NCBI RefSeq assembly: GCF_022627325.1
Contig: NZ_JAETZZ010000019.1
Location: forward strand, 1-64,000
Source of the DNA: Pseudomonas putida
GTDB lineage: Bacteria > Pseudomonadota > Gammaproteobacteria > Pseudomonadales > Pseudomonadaceae
DNA: 64,000 nt
Direction of reading: 5' to 3'
Shown: positions 35,001 through 44,706 of the stretch, piece by piece
How the letters are laid out: every line of letters begins with the position of its first letter
Position numbering within the stretch: the first letter of the stretch is position 1
Notes under the pieces: model-generated
What the model saw: the letters and a program-made list of their open reading frames with translations, nothing else
What the model was told of the DNA's origin: nothing
Database searches by the model: none
Position numbers and translations under genes: made by a program

Positions 35001-35559
35001 AGACTGCCCTGTTCACCTTCACCCAAGAGGCAAACTTGTCGATGAAGCCCTGCAGGAAGGGTCGGGTCTTGTCATTGAGCTTGCCACTGTCCTCGAAGAG
35101 GCTGGCCGCCCCACCGATATAAGCTTCGGGCATCTGCATGCAGGGCATGTCGAGAAACACCAGCGACTGCCGCACGGCATGGTTGGCGCCGAACCCACCA
35201 ATAGCCCCGGGCGACACGCTCACCACTGCCGCAGGTTTGCCACTCCAGGCGCTTTGCCCATAGGGACGCGAACCCACATCGATGGCGTTTTTCAGGCAGC
35301 CCGGTACGGAGCGGTTGTACTCCGGAGTGACGAACAGCACCGCGTCGCTGTGCCGGATCTCATCGCGAAAGCGCTTCCACGGCTCAGGCACACCCGCAGC
35401 CTCGACATCTTCGTTGTACATGGGCAGATCGCCGATTTCGACGATTTTCAGGGCGAGACTGGACGGTGCCAGCTCTGAAAGGGCACGGGCCACCTTGCGG
35501 TTGTACGATTCCTTGCGCAAGCTGCCGACGACGACCGCTACCGAATACACCTGGCTCAT
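34999..35559 (-). CDS. chrR: NADPH-dependent FMN reductase / quinone (chromate) reductase
   Basis: A 186-residue flavodoxin-like reductase. It has the FMN-phosphate loop GSLRKESYNRKVA, the PEYNRSVPGCLKNAID motif and the GAIGGFGANHAVRQ segment. Length and sequence match the P. putida ChrR I remember, a two-electron quinone reductase that also reduces chromate and protects from oxidative stress. ATG 35559 is chosen because it gives the known length; a TTG four codons upstream is less likely. Confidence 0.88.
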   Translation of the reverse strand: MSQVYSVAVVVGSLRKESYNRKVARALSELAPSSLALKIVEIGDLPMYNEDVEAAGVPEPWKRFRDEIRHSDAVLFVTPEYNRSVPGCLKNAIDVGSRPYGQSAWSGKPAAVVSVSPGAIGGFGANHAVRQSLVFLDMPCMQMPEAYIGGAASLFEDSGKLNDKTRPFLQGFIDKFASWVKVNRAV

Positions 35560-35715
35560 GGCGATTTTCAACCTTTGCTGGGGTAAGAGACGTTGTAGTT
35601 ATAGATGACCATCGCTTGGCGCTAAGGTTTTTTTCCTCCGGCAGAAAACTTCCAGGTACCATCCACGGTCTATTCCTGCAGACATTTCCCACGTAATTCA
35701 GAGGTTTTCACCTAA

Positions 35716-35934
35716 ATGGCAGCAGTAATGGTCGGCCAATTCCACGCCCGTGACGCCGAAGGCCGTATCTACCCCGTGCACGAGTTCCAAGAGTCCACCC
35801 TGCAGGCCGACGGCAGCGCACTGGGCGCGCCGGTTACCACCTATCGCCTGGCCATCGGCGATCGCGTCAACCACTTGGGTGAAGACCGCTTTGAACTGGT
35901 CCAGACGGGCGTCGAGATCATTCGCATTCCTTGA
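35716..35934 (+). CDS. Small conserved hypothetical protein
   Basis: A 72-residue soluble protein, predominantly beta-like with charged turns (GQFHARDAEGRIYPVHEFQE, VTTYRLAIGDRVNHLGEDRFEL). It ends with a beta-type tail (VQTGVEIIRIP). Its last 17 bases overlap the convergent 3' end of ldcA, so the two messages are antisense to each other there. No recognised domain. Confidence 0.7.
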   Translation: MAAVMVGQFHARDAEGRIYPVHEFQESTLQADGSALGAPVTTYRLAIGDRVNHLGEDRFELVQTGVEIIRIP

Positions 35935-38167
35935 CGCAATCGACCGTATAACTTCCGGACTCATTCTGCAGGCCGTGAACATCGGCGACGAAACCGGGAA
36001 AATCGCTGTTGAAGGCCCGGGCAAACGCCAGGTAGTCGAGGATCGGGCGGGTCGCTTCGGTGAACCGTTCCCCCGGCATGATCAGGGGTATGCCTGGAGG
36101 GTATGGCACCAGCATGACTGCCGAAACGCGGCCGAGCAATGCCTCGATCGGCACCGCTTCCACCTCACCGCGCACCATATGGTCGTAGGCTTGGGCCGGG
36201 CTGAGGGCGACTTCCGGCAAGCGTCCGAACAAGCCTTTGAGCTGCTTGGCCGTGGCATTGACCCGATAGCATTCATGCAGCTGGTGGCACAGGTCGCGCA
36301 GCCCGAGGCCGTGGTAGCGTGCCGTGTCGACTGCAACGATGCTCGGCAGGCACTGGCTTAGCGGGGTATTGCCATCGTGATGGCGTTTGAACTCCAGCAA
36401 CTCGGTCAGCAGTGTGCTCCACTTGCCCTTGGTGATGCCCATCGAGAACAGCACCAGGAAGCTGTAAAGGCCGGTTTTCTCCACCACCAACCCGCGTTCC
36501 CATAGAAACTTGCTGACCACTGCCGCCGGGATGCCCTGCTCGTCCAACACACCGTCGGCTCGCAACCCCGGCATCACCAAGGTGACCTTCAGCGGGTCGA
36601 GCAGCACATAATCGCCCGCCAGTTCGCCAAAGCCATGCCACTGCGCGCCGGGTTGCAGCAGCCAGTCCTGCGCCGCGAGCTGGTCGATACCCTCAGCCCC
36701 CGGCGGCTGCCAGATGCTGAACCACCAATCGGGGGCAGGCATATGTGCATGCAAGTTGGCCAGGGCGCGACGAAAGCTCAGTGCCTCGTCAAACATCTCT
36801 TGCAGCAGCGAGCGCCCTGCAGGCCCCTCCATCATGGTCGAAGCCACATCCAGAGAAGCGAGGATGCTGTATTGCGGTGAGGTGGAGATATGCATCATGA
36901 AGGCTTCATTGAAGCGATCACGGTCCAGCTGGCGCTGGGCGCCGTCCTGCACATGGATCATCGACGCCTGGCTGAAGGCAGCCAGCAGTTTGTGCGTGGA
37001 GTGCGTGCTGAACACCAACGGGCTGCCCTCGGTGCAGGCCGTACCCATCGCATAGCGCCCGGTGAAGAACTCATGGAACGCGGCGTAGGCGAACCAGGCT
37101 TCATCGAAGTGCAGCACCTCGGCGTTGCTACCCAGAGCCTGCTTGATCAGCCCGGCGTGGTAGCACAGCCCGTCATAGGTTGAATTGGTCACCACCGCCA
37201 GTTTGATGCGTGGTTTGCGCCCTTTGGCCAAAGGGTTGGCGCGCACCTTGGCCTGGATCGACTCAGCGCTGAATTCGCTGAGCGGGATCGGCCCGATGAT
37301 GCCAAGCTCATTGCGCTCCGGGGACAGGTAAATGGGAATGGCGCCCGTCATGATGATGGCGTGGACCACCGACTTGTGGCAGTTACGGTCGACCAGCACC
37401 AGGTCATCACGGCCGACCATGGCATGCCAGACGATCTTGTTGGCAGTGGAGGTGCCATTGATCACGAAGAAGGTATGGTCGGCGCGAAAATTGCGCGCCG
37501 CCCTGGCTTCGGCCGCTGCCAAAGGCCCCGTGTGATCGAGCAGGGAGCCCAGTTCCGGCACCGAGACAGACAAGTCCGAACGCAGGGTATTTTCGCCGAA
37601 GAATTGATGGAAGGCTTGGCCCACCGGGCTTTTGCGATAGGCCACGCCACCGCCATGGCCGGGCGTGTGCCAGGAATAATTGGACTGCGCAGTGTGCTGT
37701 ACCAGGGCCTTGAAGAACGGCGGCAGCAAGCCGTCGAGGTAGTTGTGGGCAGCACGTGCTACCTGGCGGGCGAGGAACGGCACGGTGTCCTCGAACAGGT
37801 AAAGAATGCCGCGCAGCTGGTTGAGCTCGCTCATCGCTTCAGCGGGAGCGTTCTCCAAGGTGACCTGTTCGCCCAGGGCGAAGATTGGCAGGTCAGGCGC
37901 ACGCTGGCGGGCCAGGCGGATCAATTCGGCCATGTTCTGCAGCAGGTGGGTATTTTCACCAACGCCTTCGGCGGCGATCAGCATGCAGGCCAACCCATGA
38001 TGAGTGGCAGCGACCAGGCGCGCTTCGGCATTGTCTGCGGCGGCAAGAATGGCGAAGCCGTCCTGGCGCAGTTCCTCGGCAATCCCCCGCACGCGCTCGC
38101 CGGCAACGCTGTCGGCCTTGATGGCGCGGTGGACGATGAGGATGGGGAACTTGAGGTCCTTGTACAT
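35918..38167 (-). CDS. ldcA: Lysine decarboxylase (Orn/Lys/Arg decarboxylase family I)
   Basis: A 749-residue PLP enzyme of the fold-I basic amino-acid decarboxylases, converting lysine (possibly ornithine or arginine) to its diamine. An N-terminal response-regulator-like wing domain spans about residues 5-125. The PLP lysine is K393 in FSTHSTHKLLAAF. The position next to dnaQ-rnhA-gloB-mltD matches P. aeruginosa ldcA, hence the lysine assignment. ATG 38167 has GGAGG ten bases upstream. Substrate specificity is inferred from neighbourhood. Confidence 0.88.
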   Translation of the reverse strand: MYKDLKFPILIVHRAIKADSVAGERVRGIAEELRQDGFAILAAADNAEARLVAATHHGLACMLIAAEGVGENTHLLQNMAELIRLARQRAPDLPIFALGEQVTLENAPAEAMSELNQLRGILYLFEDTVPFLARQVARAAHNYLDGLLPPFFKALVQHTAQSNYSWHTPGHGGGVAYRKSPVGQAFHQFFGENTLRSDLSVSVPELGSLLDHTGPLAAAEARAARNFRADHTFFVINGTSTANKIVWHAMVGRDDLVLVDRNCHKSVVHAIIMTGAIPIYLSPERNELGIIGPIPLSEFSAESIQAKVRANPLAKGRKPRIKLAVVTNSTYDGLCYHAGLIKQALGSNAEVLHFDEAWFAYAAFHEFFTGRYAMGTACTEGSPLVFSTHSTHKLLAAFSQASMIHVQDGAQRQLDRDRFNEAFMMHISTSPQYSILASLDVASTMMEGPAGRSLLQEMFDEALSFRRALANLHAHMPAPDWWFSIWQPPGAEGIDQLAAQDWLLQPGAQWHGFGELAGDYVLLDPLKVTLVMPGLRADGVLDEQGIPAAVVSKFLWERGLVVEKTGLYSFLVLFSMGITKGKWSTLLTELLEFKRHHDGNTPLSQCLPSIVAVDTARYHGLGLRDLCHQLHECYRVNATAKQLKGLFGRLPEVALSPAQAYDHMVRGEVEAVPIEALLGRVSAVMLVPYPPGIPLIMPGERFTEATRPILDYLAFARAFNSDFPGFVADVHGLQNESGSYTVDCVKECE

Positions 38168-38325
38168 CAGGCTGCTACCTCCGAAGGACAGAGCGTCTTT
38201 CACAGGGTAGTAGAGCCTGGTGTTGTCAGTGCGTCCTGTCGCGGGCACGCCGTTTCCTGTACGGGCCTGCAGTTCAGTAAAGAGCCTGTGGGCTTACCGG
38301 CGACAAGGCCATGGCAGGCCGAGCA

Positions 38326-39084
38326 TCAACCGGCAGGCGTTTCGGTCAATGCCTGCCACATCGACGGCCCGCCCGCCGATTTGGCGATCGCCGCCAACCG
38401 CTCTGCATGCGCCTCCAACTCCTCGGCACTGGCCATGATCACCCGCCCAGGCGCACGCCCGGTGATCCGGCGGATCTCGCTGCCACCACTGCCCTGCCCT
38501 TCAGCGTCACCGTCAGCCCCATTGCCAGCCAGCGAAAGGCTGGTCTGGCCCCCGGTCATCGCCAGGTAGACGTCAGCCAACAACTCCGAGTCAAGCAACG
38601 CGCCGTGCAGTTCACGGCCGGAGTTGTCGATGTCGTAACGCTTGCACAGCGCGTCAAGGCTGTTGCGCTGCCCCGGGTGCCGGGCCCGGGCCAGCAACAG
38701 GGTGTCGAGGATGGTGCAATGCTGCGAGATGTCGGCACGGTCACGCTGGCCGAGCAGGGCGAACTCGTTATTGATGAAACCGACGTCGAACGCGGCGTTA
38801 TGGATGACCAGCGTGGCACCCTGAATGAATTCGAAGAACTCCTCGGCTACATCGCCGAAGCGCGGCTTGCCGACCAAAAAAGCGTCGGTGATGCCGTGGA
38901 CATTGATCGCGCCCTCGTCACTCTCGCGATCCGGTTGCAGATAGACGTGGAAGTGGCGACCGGTCAGGCGCCGGCCAATGACCTCGACGCAGCCGATCTC
39001 GATGATCCGGTGGCCTTCACTGACCGGCATGCCGGTGGTTTCGGTATCGAGAATGACCAGGCGTTTATCTTGCTGCTGCTCCAC
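38326..39084 (-). CDS. dnaQ: DNA polymerase III epsilon subunit (3'-5' proofreading exonuclease)
   Basis: A 252-residue DEDDh exonuclease. Motif Exo I is ILDTETTG (D13, E15), Exo II is HNAAFDVGFINN, and Exo III is HGALLDSELL with the catalytic His and Asp. GTG 39084 is preferred because GGAG lies eight bases upstream and the product then begins at the conserved region; ATG 39105 is the alternative. It lies 51 bases downstream of rnhA on the same strand, the usual rnhA-dnaQ pairing. Confidence 0.93.
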   Translation of the reverse strand: MEQQQDKRLVILDTETTGMPVSEGHRIIEIGCVEVIGRRLTGRHFHVYLQPDRESDEGAINVHGITDAFLVGKPRFGDVAEEFFEFIQGATLVIHNAAFDVGFINNEFALLGQRDRADISQHCTILDTLLLARARHPGQRNSLDALCKRYDIDNSGRELHGALLDSELLADVYLAMTGGQTSLSLAGNGADGDAEGQGSGGSEIRRITGRAPGRVIMASAEELEAHAERLAAIAKSAGGPSMWQALTETPAG

Positions 39085-39135
39085 GCGGGGCGCTCCAACT
39101 TGCATCAGTTACAAAGCCGAGGATTGTACCCCAGC

Positions 39136-39582
39136 TCAACGTTTGGCGCGCACCTCGTCGACGCCACGGTTGGCCAACTGGTCAGCGCGCTCGTTGCCGG
39201 GGTGGCCGATGTGCCCGCGCACCCACTTCCAGGTGACCTTGTGGCGGTTGACCTGCTCGTCGAGCTGCTGCCACAGGTCGGCGTTCTTCACGGGCTCTTT
39301 CGCGGCCGTCTTCCAGCCGCGCTTCTTCCAGTTGACCATCCACTCGTTGATGCCCTTCATCACGTACTGCGAGTCGGTGGTCAACACCACCTCGCATTCG
39401 CGCTTGAGCGCCATCAAGCCCTGGATCGCGGCCATCAGTTCCATGCGGTTGTTGGTGGTTTCGCGCTCGCCGCCCCACAGCTCCTTTTCGACGCCCTTGT
39501 AGATCAACAGGACGCCCCAGCCACCAGGGCCAGGGTTGCCCTTGCAGGCACCATCGGTATACAACTCGACGCTATCGCTCAT
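39136..39582 (-). CDS. rnhA: Ribonuclease HI
   Basis: A 148-residue RNase H that degrades RNA in RNA:DNA hybrids. All four catalytic residues are visible: D10 (LYTDGACKGNPGPGG), E48 (NNRMELMA), D70 (TTDSQYV) and the Asp of GNERADQLA. The length is normal. It follows the methyltransferase-like gene by 13 bases and precedes dnaQ. Confidence 0.95.
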   Translation of the reverse strand: MSDSVELYTDGACKGNPGPGGWGVLLIYKGVEKELWGGERETTNNRMELMAAIQGLMALKRECEVVLTTDSQYVMKGINEWMVNWKKRGWKTAAKEPVKNADLWQQLDEQVNRHKVTWKWVRGHIGHPGNERADQLANRGVDEVRAKR

Positions 39583-39595
39583 GTACCACTCATGT

Positions 39596-40369
39596 TCAGT
39601 GCTTTTCGGTATCCGGGCTGACCGCGGTGCGGTTGACCTTGGCCAGGGGCAAAGGCAGCAGCTTGCCCATCGGCTCGCGGCGCTCCTGGCGCAGCGGCCT
39701 CAGGCCGACCACCATCTTGCGCGCTACCAGCAGGTAAACCCCGCCACCGGAGCTCTGCCAACCGCCCGCCACCCGTTCCCAGCCCGCCAGGCGTTGTTGC
39801 CAAGCCGGTGAGGCAAGCGGCGGACGATAGCACCCGAAGCGGCGTTTCTCCAGCGCGAAGCCCAGCAGGTTGAGCCAGTCACCCACCCGTGACGGCGAGA
39901 TGCAGCGGGCCTTGCGCAGCGCGCCATGGCTGAAGAAGTGGCGTATGCCCCAGCTGCTCCAGGGGTTGATGCCGACGATCAGCAGATGCCCACCGGGGCG
40001 TACGGCACTGGCGGCCTCGCGCAGCAAACCATGGGGCGACAGGCAGAAGTCCAGGCCGTGTTGCAGCACCACCACGTCGGCGGCGTGCTCGCTCAAGGGC
40101 CAGGCCTGCTCTTCACAGACGATCTCCACCCCCGGCAACGGCGCGCCCAGGCGCACGTTGCGCTGGACCTGAGGGGCGCTGGGCGGGGCCTCGGCGCAGG
40201 GGCCATAATGCACCAGGTAACCACCGAAGAAGCGCCCGAGCTCTTCCTCCAGCAATTTTTCCTCTTCTTTGAGCATCAGCTGGCCGAGCGGGCCGTGGAA
40301 CCAGTCACGGGCCAGGCTGATCAGCTCGACCCAGGCCGGGTCGGCCTGGGCAAAGGGTTGGTCGGTCAT
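39596..40369 (-). CDS. SAM-dependent methyltransferase-like protein
   Basis: A 257-residue class I methyltransferase-like protein (Methyltransf_11 type). The later motifs are clear (HAADVVVLQHGLDF; VRPGGHLLIVGINPWS), but the glycine-rich SAM motif I is degenerate: the region before CEEQAWPL has no GxGxG. SAM binding is therefore uncertain. ATG 40369 is chosen for similarity. It is divergent from gloB (86 bases) and probably transcribed with rnhA and dnaQ, an arrangement kept across pseudomonads. Confidence 0.85.
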   Translation of the reverse strand: MTDQPFAQADPAWVELISLARDWFHGPLGQLMLKEEEKLLEEELGRFFGGYLVHYGPCAEAPPSAPQVQRNVRLGAPLPGVEIVCEEQAWPLSEHAADVVVLQHGLDFCLSPHGLLREAASAVRPGGHLLIVGINPWSSWGIRHFFSHGALRKARCISPSRVGDWLNLLGFALEKRRFGCYRPPLASPAWQQRLAGWERVAGGWQSSGGGVYLLVARKMVVGLRPLRQERREPMGKLLPLPLAKVNRTAVSPDTEKH

Positions 40370-40455
40370 TTGCGCTCTCCCTCGAAGGTTCTCGCACCGC
40401 GCCATCGCGGCTAAGATGCCCTCATGTGCCACGCTTGGCGATACGGATCCACACC

Positions 40456-41235
40456 ATGATACAGATCGATGCGCTCCCCGCTTTCTCCGACAACTACATC
40501 TGGTTGTTACAGGATACTGCCAAACGCCGCTGCGCGGTGGTCGATCCTGGCGATGCCGGACCGGTGCAGGCCTGGCTGGCCGCCCATCCTGACTGGCTGC
40601 TGGAGGATATCCTGGTCACCCACCACCACAATGACCACGTCGGCGGAGTCGAGCAGCTGAAAGCGCTGACCGGAGCGCGCGTCTGCGGCCCCGCCAACGA
40701 GCGCATCCCGTGCCGCGACCTTGCATTGGACGAGGGTGACAAGGTGACCGTGCTGGGCGTGACCTTCCAGGTCCTGGCAGTGCCGGGGCATACGCTGGGC
40801 CATATTGCCTTCTTCAGCGACCAGCCCGCGACGCCGGTGCTGTTCAGCGGCGACACGCTGTTCGCCGCCGGCTGCGGGCGGATGTTCGAGGGCACGCCGG
40901 AGCAGATGCAGCCCGCCCTCGCCAGGTTGGCCGCGCTGCCGGAGCGTACCGAGGTGTACTGCGCCCACGAGTACACCCTGAGCAACTTGCGCTTCGCCAA
41001 GGCTGTCGAGCCGCAAAATCCGCACGTTCTGCAGCGTTTCGATGATGTTACCCGGCTGCGGGCCGACAATCGCATCACATTGCCATCAACCATCGGCCTG
41101 GAACGGCTGACCAACCCGTTTTTACGTACCGCTGAAACATTAGTTAAACAAAAAGCTGACGAATGGAAGGGACATTCAAACACCACGCATGTCGCTGTTT
41201 TTGCTGCCTTGAGGTCTTGGAAGGACACCTTCTGA
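40456..41235 (+). CDS. gloB: Hydroxyacylglutathione hydrolase (glyoxalase II)
   Basis: A 259-residue metallo-beta-lactamase-fold enzyme that hydrolyses S-lactoylglutathione to lactate and glutathione in methylglyoxal detoxification. It has the metal site THHHNDH (H56, H58, D60, H61), the GHTLGH and FSGDTLFAAGCGR motifs and CAHEYT. The C-terminal glutathione-binding helical part is present, so length is normal. ATG 40456 is used; an upstream frame start is unsupported. Confidence 0.95.
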   Translation: MIQIDALPAFSDNYIWLLQDTAKRRCAVVDPGDAGPVQAWLAAHPDWLLEDILVTHHHNDHVGGVEQLKALTGARVCGPANERIPCRDLALDEGDKVTVLGVTFQVLAVPGHTLGHIAFFSDQPATPVLFSGDTLFAAGCGRMFEGTPEQMQPALARLAALPERTEVYCAHEYTLSNLRFAKAVEPQNPHVLQRFDDVTRLRADNRITLPSTIGLERLTNPFLRTAETLVKQKADEWKGHSNTTHVAVFAALRSWKDTF

Positions 41236-41335
41236 TAACCTGAAGATATATCGCAACATGCGCTGCAAGGTTGACCCGGCGGGATGCGGTTTCTAGAATC
41301 GCCGAAATTTTTTGCCCGGATACCCGTCCCCGCCG

Positions 41336-42757
41336 ATGTCTTCCCCAAGCCGCAGAACCGCTCATTCAGTCGCCCTGACGCGCCTGGCCCAAATCAGTGC
41401 GCTGGCGCTGGCCGCCACCCTGGTGGGCTGCCAGAGCACCCGTCAGCTCGACGAATCCGATAGCGTTCGCGCGCACAGCTACCAGGCGCGGATCAAACAC
41501 AAACCCGCTCCCCTCGCGGTCAAACCGGCCGAGCAGGCGCCCCAGGATGTGTGGGAGCGCATGCGCCAGGGCTTCGCCCTGCAAGACACCATCGACGTCA
41601 ACCCGCGCATCGAGCAGCAGCGGCTGTGGTTTGCCAGCAACCCTTCGTTCCTGGAAAACGCCGGTGAGCGTGGCAGCCTGTACCTGCACTACATCGTCGA
41701 GCGCCTGGAAGAACGCGACATGCCGCTGGAGCTGGCCCTGTTGCCGGCGATCGAAAGCGCCTACAACCCCATGGCCTACTCGCGCGCCCATGCCGCAGGC
41801 ATGTGGCAGTTCATCCCCTCCACCGGGCGCCACTTCAACCTGCGCCAGACCAATTTCTACGATGGTCGCCGCGACATCACCGCATCGACCAATGCCGCGC
41901 TGGACTACCTGAGCCGCCTGCACGACATGTTCAACGGCGACTGGCTGTTGGCGCTGGCCGCCTACAATGCCGGCGAAGGCACCGTCAGCCGGGCGATCGA
42001 GCGCAACGAGAAACTCGGCCTGCCAACCGATTACTGGAACCTGCCCCTGCCGCAGGAAACACGCGACTACGTGCCCAAACTGCTGGCCCTGTCGCAGGTG
42101 GTGCTGACCCCCGAAGCGTACGGGGTGAATCTCAACCCGATCGCCAACGAGCCCTACTTCGAAGCCGTCGCCATCAAGGACCGCCTGGACCTGTCGCGGG
42201 TTGCCGCCTTCGCCAACATAGACGAAGACGAACTGATCCAGCTCAACCCGGCCTTCAAGAAGCGCATGACCGTGGATGGGCCCAAGCAATTGCTGGTGCC
42301 GACGGCCAAGGCGCAACTGCTCTCCGACAGCCTGTCCAACCTCAAGCCTGAACAACTGATCAGCCTGCAGCCGAACAAGGCCGTGTTCGCTCGCGCCGTG
42401 GCTGAAGCCAAGGCACCTGCCAGCGCCCGCAGCTACCGCGTGAAGCGCGGCGACAGCCTGAGCACCATCGCAAGGGCCAACCGGGTTTCGGTCAAGGATA
42501 TCCAGCGCTGGAACAAGCTCTCGGGTAGCCGGGTAAAGGCCGGCCAGGTGCTGGCGTTGCGTGGCGGTAGTGCGGCGGGCAACCGGGTGGCGGCATCCTC
42601 CAAGCGCTCGACTAAGTACAAGGTCCGCAAGGGCGACTCACTGTATCTGGTGGCGAAACGTTTCAACGTCGAGATGAAGCACCTCAAGCGCTGGAATCCG
42701 CGCAGCGGGCATGCCCTCAAGCCAGGCCAGACCTTGACCGTCTACCTGGGGCATTGA
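41336..42757 (+). CDS. mltD: Membrane-bound lytic murein transglycosylase D
   Basis: A 473-residue outer-membrane lipoprotein that cleaves peptidoglycan. The lipobox is LVGC with lipidated C32. The SLT catalytic domain follows (ELALLPAIESAYNPMAYSR with the catalytic Glu; AAGMWQFIPSTGRHF; LLALAAYNAGEGTVSRAI). Two C-terminal LysM repeats bind peptidoglycan (YRVKRGDSLSTIARANRVSV and YKVRKGDSLYLVAKRFNVEM). ATG 41336 gives a proper signal peptide. It lies between gloB and the npp operon as in P. aeruginosa. Confidence 0.94.
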   Translation: MSSPSRRTAHSVALTRLAQISALALAATLVGCQSTRQLDESDSVRAHSYQARIKHKPAPLAVKPAEQAPQDVWERMRQGFALQDTIDVNPRIEQQRLWFASNPSFLENAGERGSLYLHYIVERLEERDMPLELALLPAIESAYNPMAYSRAHAAGMWQFIPSTGRHFNLRQTNFYDGRRDITASTNAALDYLSRLHDMFNGDWLLALAAYNAGEGTVSRAIERNEKLGLPTDYWNLPLPQETRDYVPKLLALSQVVLTPEAYGVNLNPIANEPYFEAVAIKDRLDLSRVAAFANIDEDELIQLNPAFKKRMTVDGPKQLLVPTAKAQLLSDSLSNLKPEQLISLQPNKAVFARAVAEAKAPASARSYRVKRGDSLSTIARANRVSVKDIQRWNKLSGSRVKAGQVLALRGGSAAGNRVAASSKRSTKYKVRKGDSLYLVAKRFNVEMKHLKRWNPRSGHALKPGQTLTVYLGH

Positions 42758-42765
42758 TCTGAATC

Positions 42766-42784
42766 GGGGCTGCTTGGCAGCCCC
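42766..42784 (+). terminator. Hairpin after mltD
   Basis: GGGGCTG-CTTGG-CAGCCCC is a perfect 7-bp GC-rich stem eight bases after the mltD stop. The following TCGATCTCCTT is only moderately T-rich, so termination may be partial. Confidence 0.5.
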
Positions 42785-42876
42785 TCGATCTCCTTCCAGC
42801 CACACCCTTTTTCCAGCCCCGCCAAGCTGTTACTGTAGCCCGACCAAAGCCCAACGCCTCTGGATCGGATGCCGAC

Positions 42877-44706
42877 TTGATACGTCCCCTCCTGCTGTCA
42901 CTCAGCCTGGCCTTGAGCTTTCCCGCAGCCGCGATGGTGAGCGAAAGCCACGGATACGCGCAGTTCGGCACGCTCAAGTACCCAGCGACATTCACCCATT
43001 TCGACTGGGTCAACCCGCAAGCGCCCAAGGGCGGCACCTTGCGCGCTATGGCATTGGGTACGTTCGATACGCTCAACGCCTATACCTTCAAGGGTTCAAG
43101 CCCAGTCACAACGCCGAACTTCCTGCAGTACGGGGTCAACGAGCTCAACGAAACGCTGATGGTCGGCACCGGCATGTACGACCCTTCCGGCGACGAACCC
43201 ACGTCCAGTTACGGCCTCATCGCCCGCTCGGTGGAGTACAGCGAGGACCGTAGCTGGGTGGTGTTCAACCTGCGCCCGCAAGCGCGCTGGCATGACGGCA
43301 AACCGATCACCTCGGCCGACGTCGCCTTCTCTTATTACACGCTGCTAAAAGGCGGCCACCCGATCTACCGCACCAATCTGCAGGAAGTGCAGCGCGTGGA
43401 TATCCTTGGCCCGTTGCGCATCCGCTTCGTGTTCAAGCGCGCTGGCAACCCGCTGCTGATCCTGCGCCTGGGCGAAATGCCGGTGCTGCCCAAACACTAC
43501 TGGCAAGGCCGCGATTTCAAGGCCACCACCTTCGAGCCGCCTCTGGGCAGTGGCCCCTACCGCATCACCCAGGTGCAGCCCGGCAGGCGCCTGGTGTTCG
43601 AGCGGGTGAAGAATTACTGGGGCAAGGACCTTGCGGTGAACCGCGGCAAGTACAACTTCAACCGCGTCGAATACGAGTTCTATCGGGACGCCACAGTCGC
43701 GTTCGAAGCCTTCAAGGCCGGCGAATTCGACATCTATATCGAGCATCAGGCAAAGAACTGGGCCAACGGCTACAACTTCCCGGCACTGCGCCGTGGCGAG
43801 GTGATAAAGGCCCAGATCCCGCACCGCATCCCGACCCAGACCCAGGGGTTGTTCATGAACACCCGCCGGCCCACCTTCAGCGACGCCAGGGTACGCCAGG
43901 CGCTGGGCCTGATGCTCGACTTCCAGTGGACCAACCGCGCCCTTTTCAGCAGCGCCTACCGCCGCTCGACCAGCTACTACCCCAATAGCGAGTTTGCCGC
44001 CAGCGGCCTGCCCACGGGCAAGGAGTGGCTGCTGCTGGCGCCGTTCCGTGACCAATTGCCGCAAAAGCTGTTCACCCAACCCTATCAGGTCAGCCACACC
44101 GAGGGCCGCGGCATCAACCGCCAGACCCTGCGCCAGGCGCTGAGCCTGCTCGGCGATGCCGGCTGGAAGCTCGACGGCCAGCGCCTGGTCGACGCGCACG
44201 GCCAGCAGCTGCGCATGGAACTGCTGCTGGTGAACCCCAACCTCGAACGCATCTTGCAGCCCTATGTCGAAAACCTGGCGAGCATCGGTATCGATGCGCG
44301 CTTGCGCACCGTGGACCGTGCCCAGTACAAACAACGCCTGGACCAGTTCGACTTCGACATGATTCTGATGACCCTGAGCCAGACCTTGAGCCCCGGCCTG
44401 GAACAGTGGCTGTACTTCCATTCCAGCCAGGCTGCGACCAAGGGCAGCAAGAATTACGCGGGGGTCAGGGATCCTGTGGTCGACCACCTGCTCGATACCC
44501 TGCTCGCCGCACGCACCCGCGATGACCAGGTCGCCGCCGCCCGCGCCCTGGACCGCGTGCTTTCCTGGCAGTACTACATGATCCCCAACTGGTATCTCGA
44601 CAATCACCGCCTGGCCTACCGCAACCGGTTCGGTTTCGTCACCACACCGCCCTATACCCTCGGGCTGAATACCTGGTGGCTAAAGACTTCGGAGAAAGCC
44701 CAATGA
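42877..44706 (+). CDS. nppA1: Peptide ABC transporter substrate-binding protein 1
   Basis: A 609-residue periplasmic binding protein of the YejA/oligopeptide type (SBP_bac_5). A TTG start at 42877 gives a convincing signal peptide (RPLLLSLSLALSFPAAA). Family stretches include HFDWVNPQAPKGGTLRAMA, NLRPQARWHDGKPITSADV and LGSGPYRITQVQPGR. It is the first of five genes matching nppA1A2BCD of P. aeruginosa, an importer of peptides and peptidyl-nucleoside antibiotics related to YejABEF. It ends in an ATGA overlap with nppA2. The TTG start may keep its level low. Confidence 0.88.
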   Translation: MIRPLLLSLSLALSFPAAAMVSESHGYAQFGTLKYPATFTHFDWVNPQAPKGGTLRAMALGTFDTLNAYTFKGSSPVTTPNFLQYGVNELNETLMVGTGMYDPSGDEPTSSYGLIARSVEYSEDRSWVVFNLRPQARWHDGKPITSADVAFSYYTLLKGGHPIYRTNLQEVQRVDILGPLRIRFVFKRAGNPLLILRLGEMPVLPKHYWQGRDFKATTFEPPLGSGPYRITQVQPGRRLVFERVKNYWGKDLAVNRGKYNFNRVEYEFYRDATVAFEAFKAGEFDIYIEHQAKNWANGYNFPALRRGEVIKAQIPHRIPTQTQGLFMNTRRPTFSDARVRQALGLMLDFQWTNRALFSSAYRRSTSYYPNSEFAASGLPTGKEWLLLAPFRDQLPQKLFTQPYQVSHTEGRGINRQTLRQALSLLGDAGWKLDGQRLVDAHGQQLRMELLLVNPNLERILQPYVENLASIGIDARLRTVDRAQYKQRLDQFDFDMILMTLSQTLSPGLEQWLYFHSSQAATKGSKNYAGVRDPVVDHLLDTLLAARTRDDQVAAARALDRVLSWQYYMIPNWYLDNHRLAYRNRFGFVTTPPYTLGLNTWWLKTSEKAQ

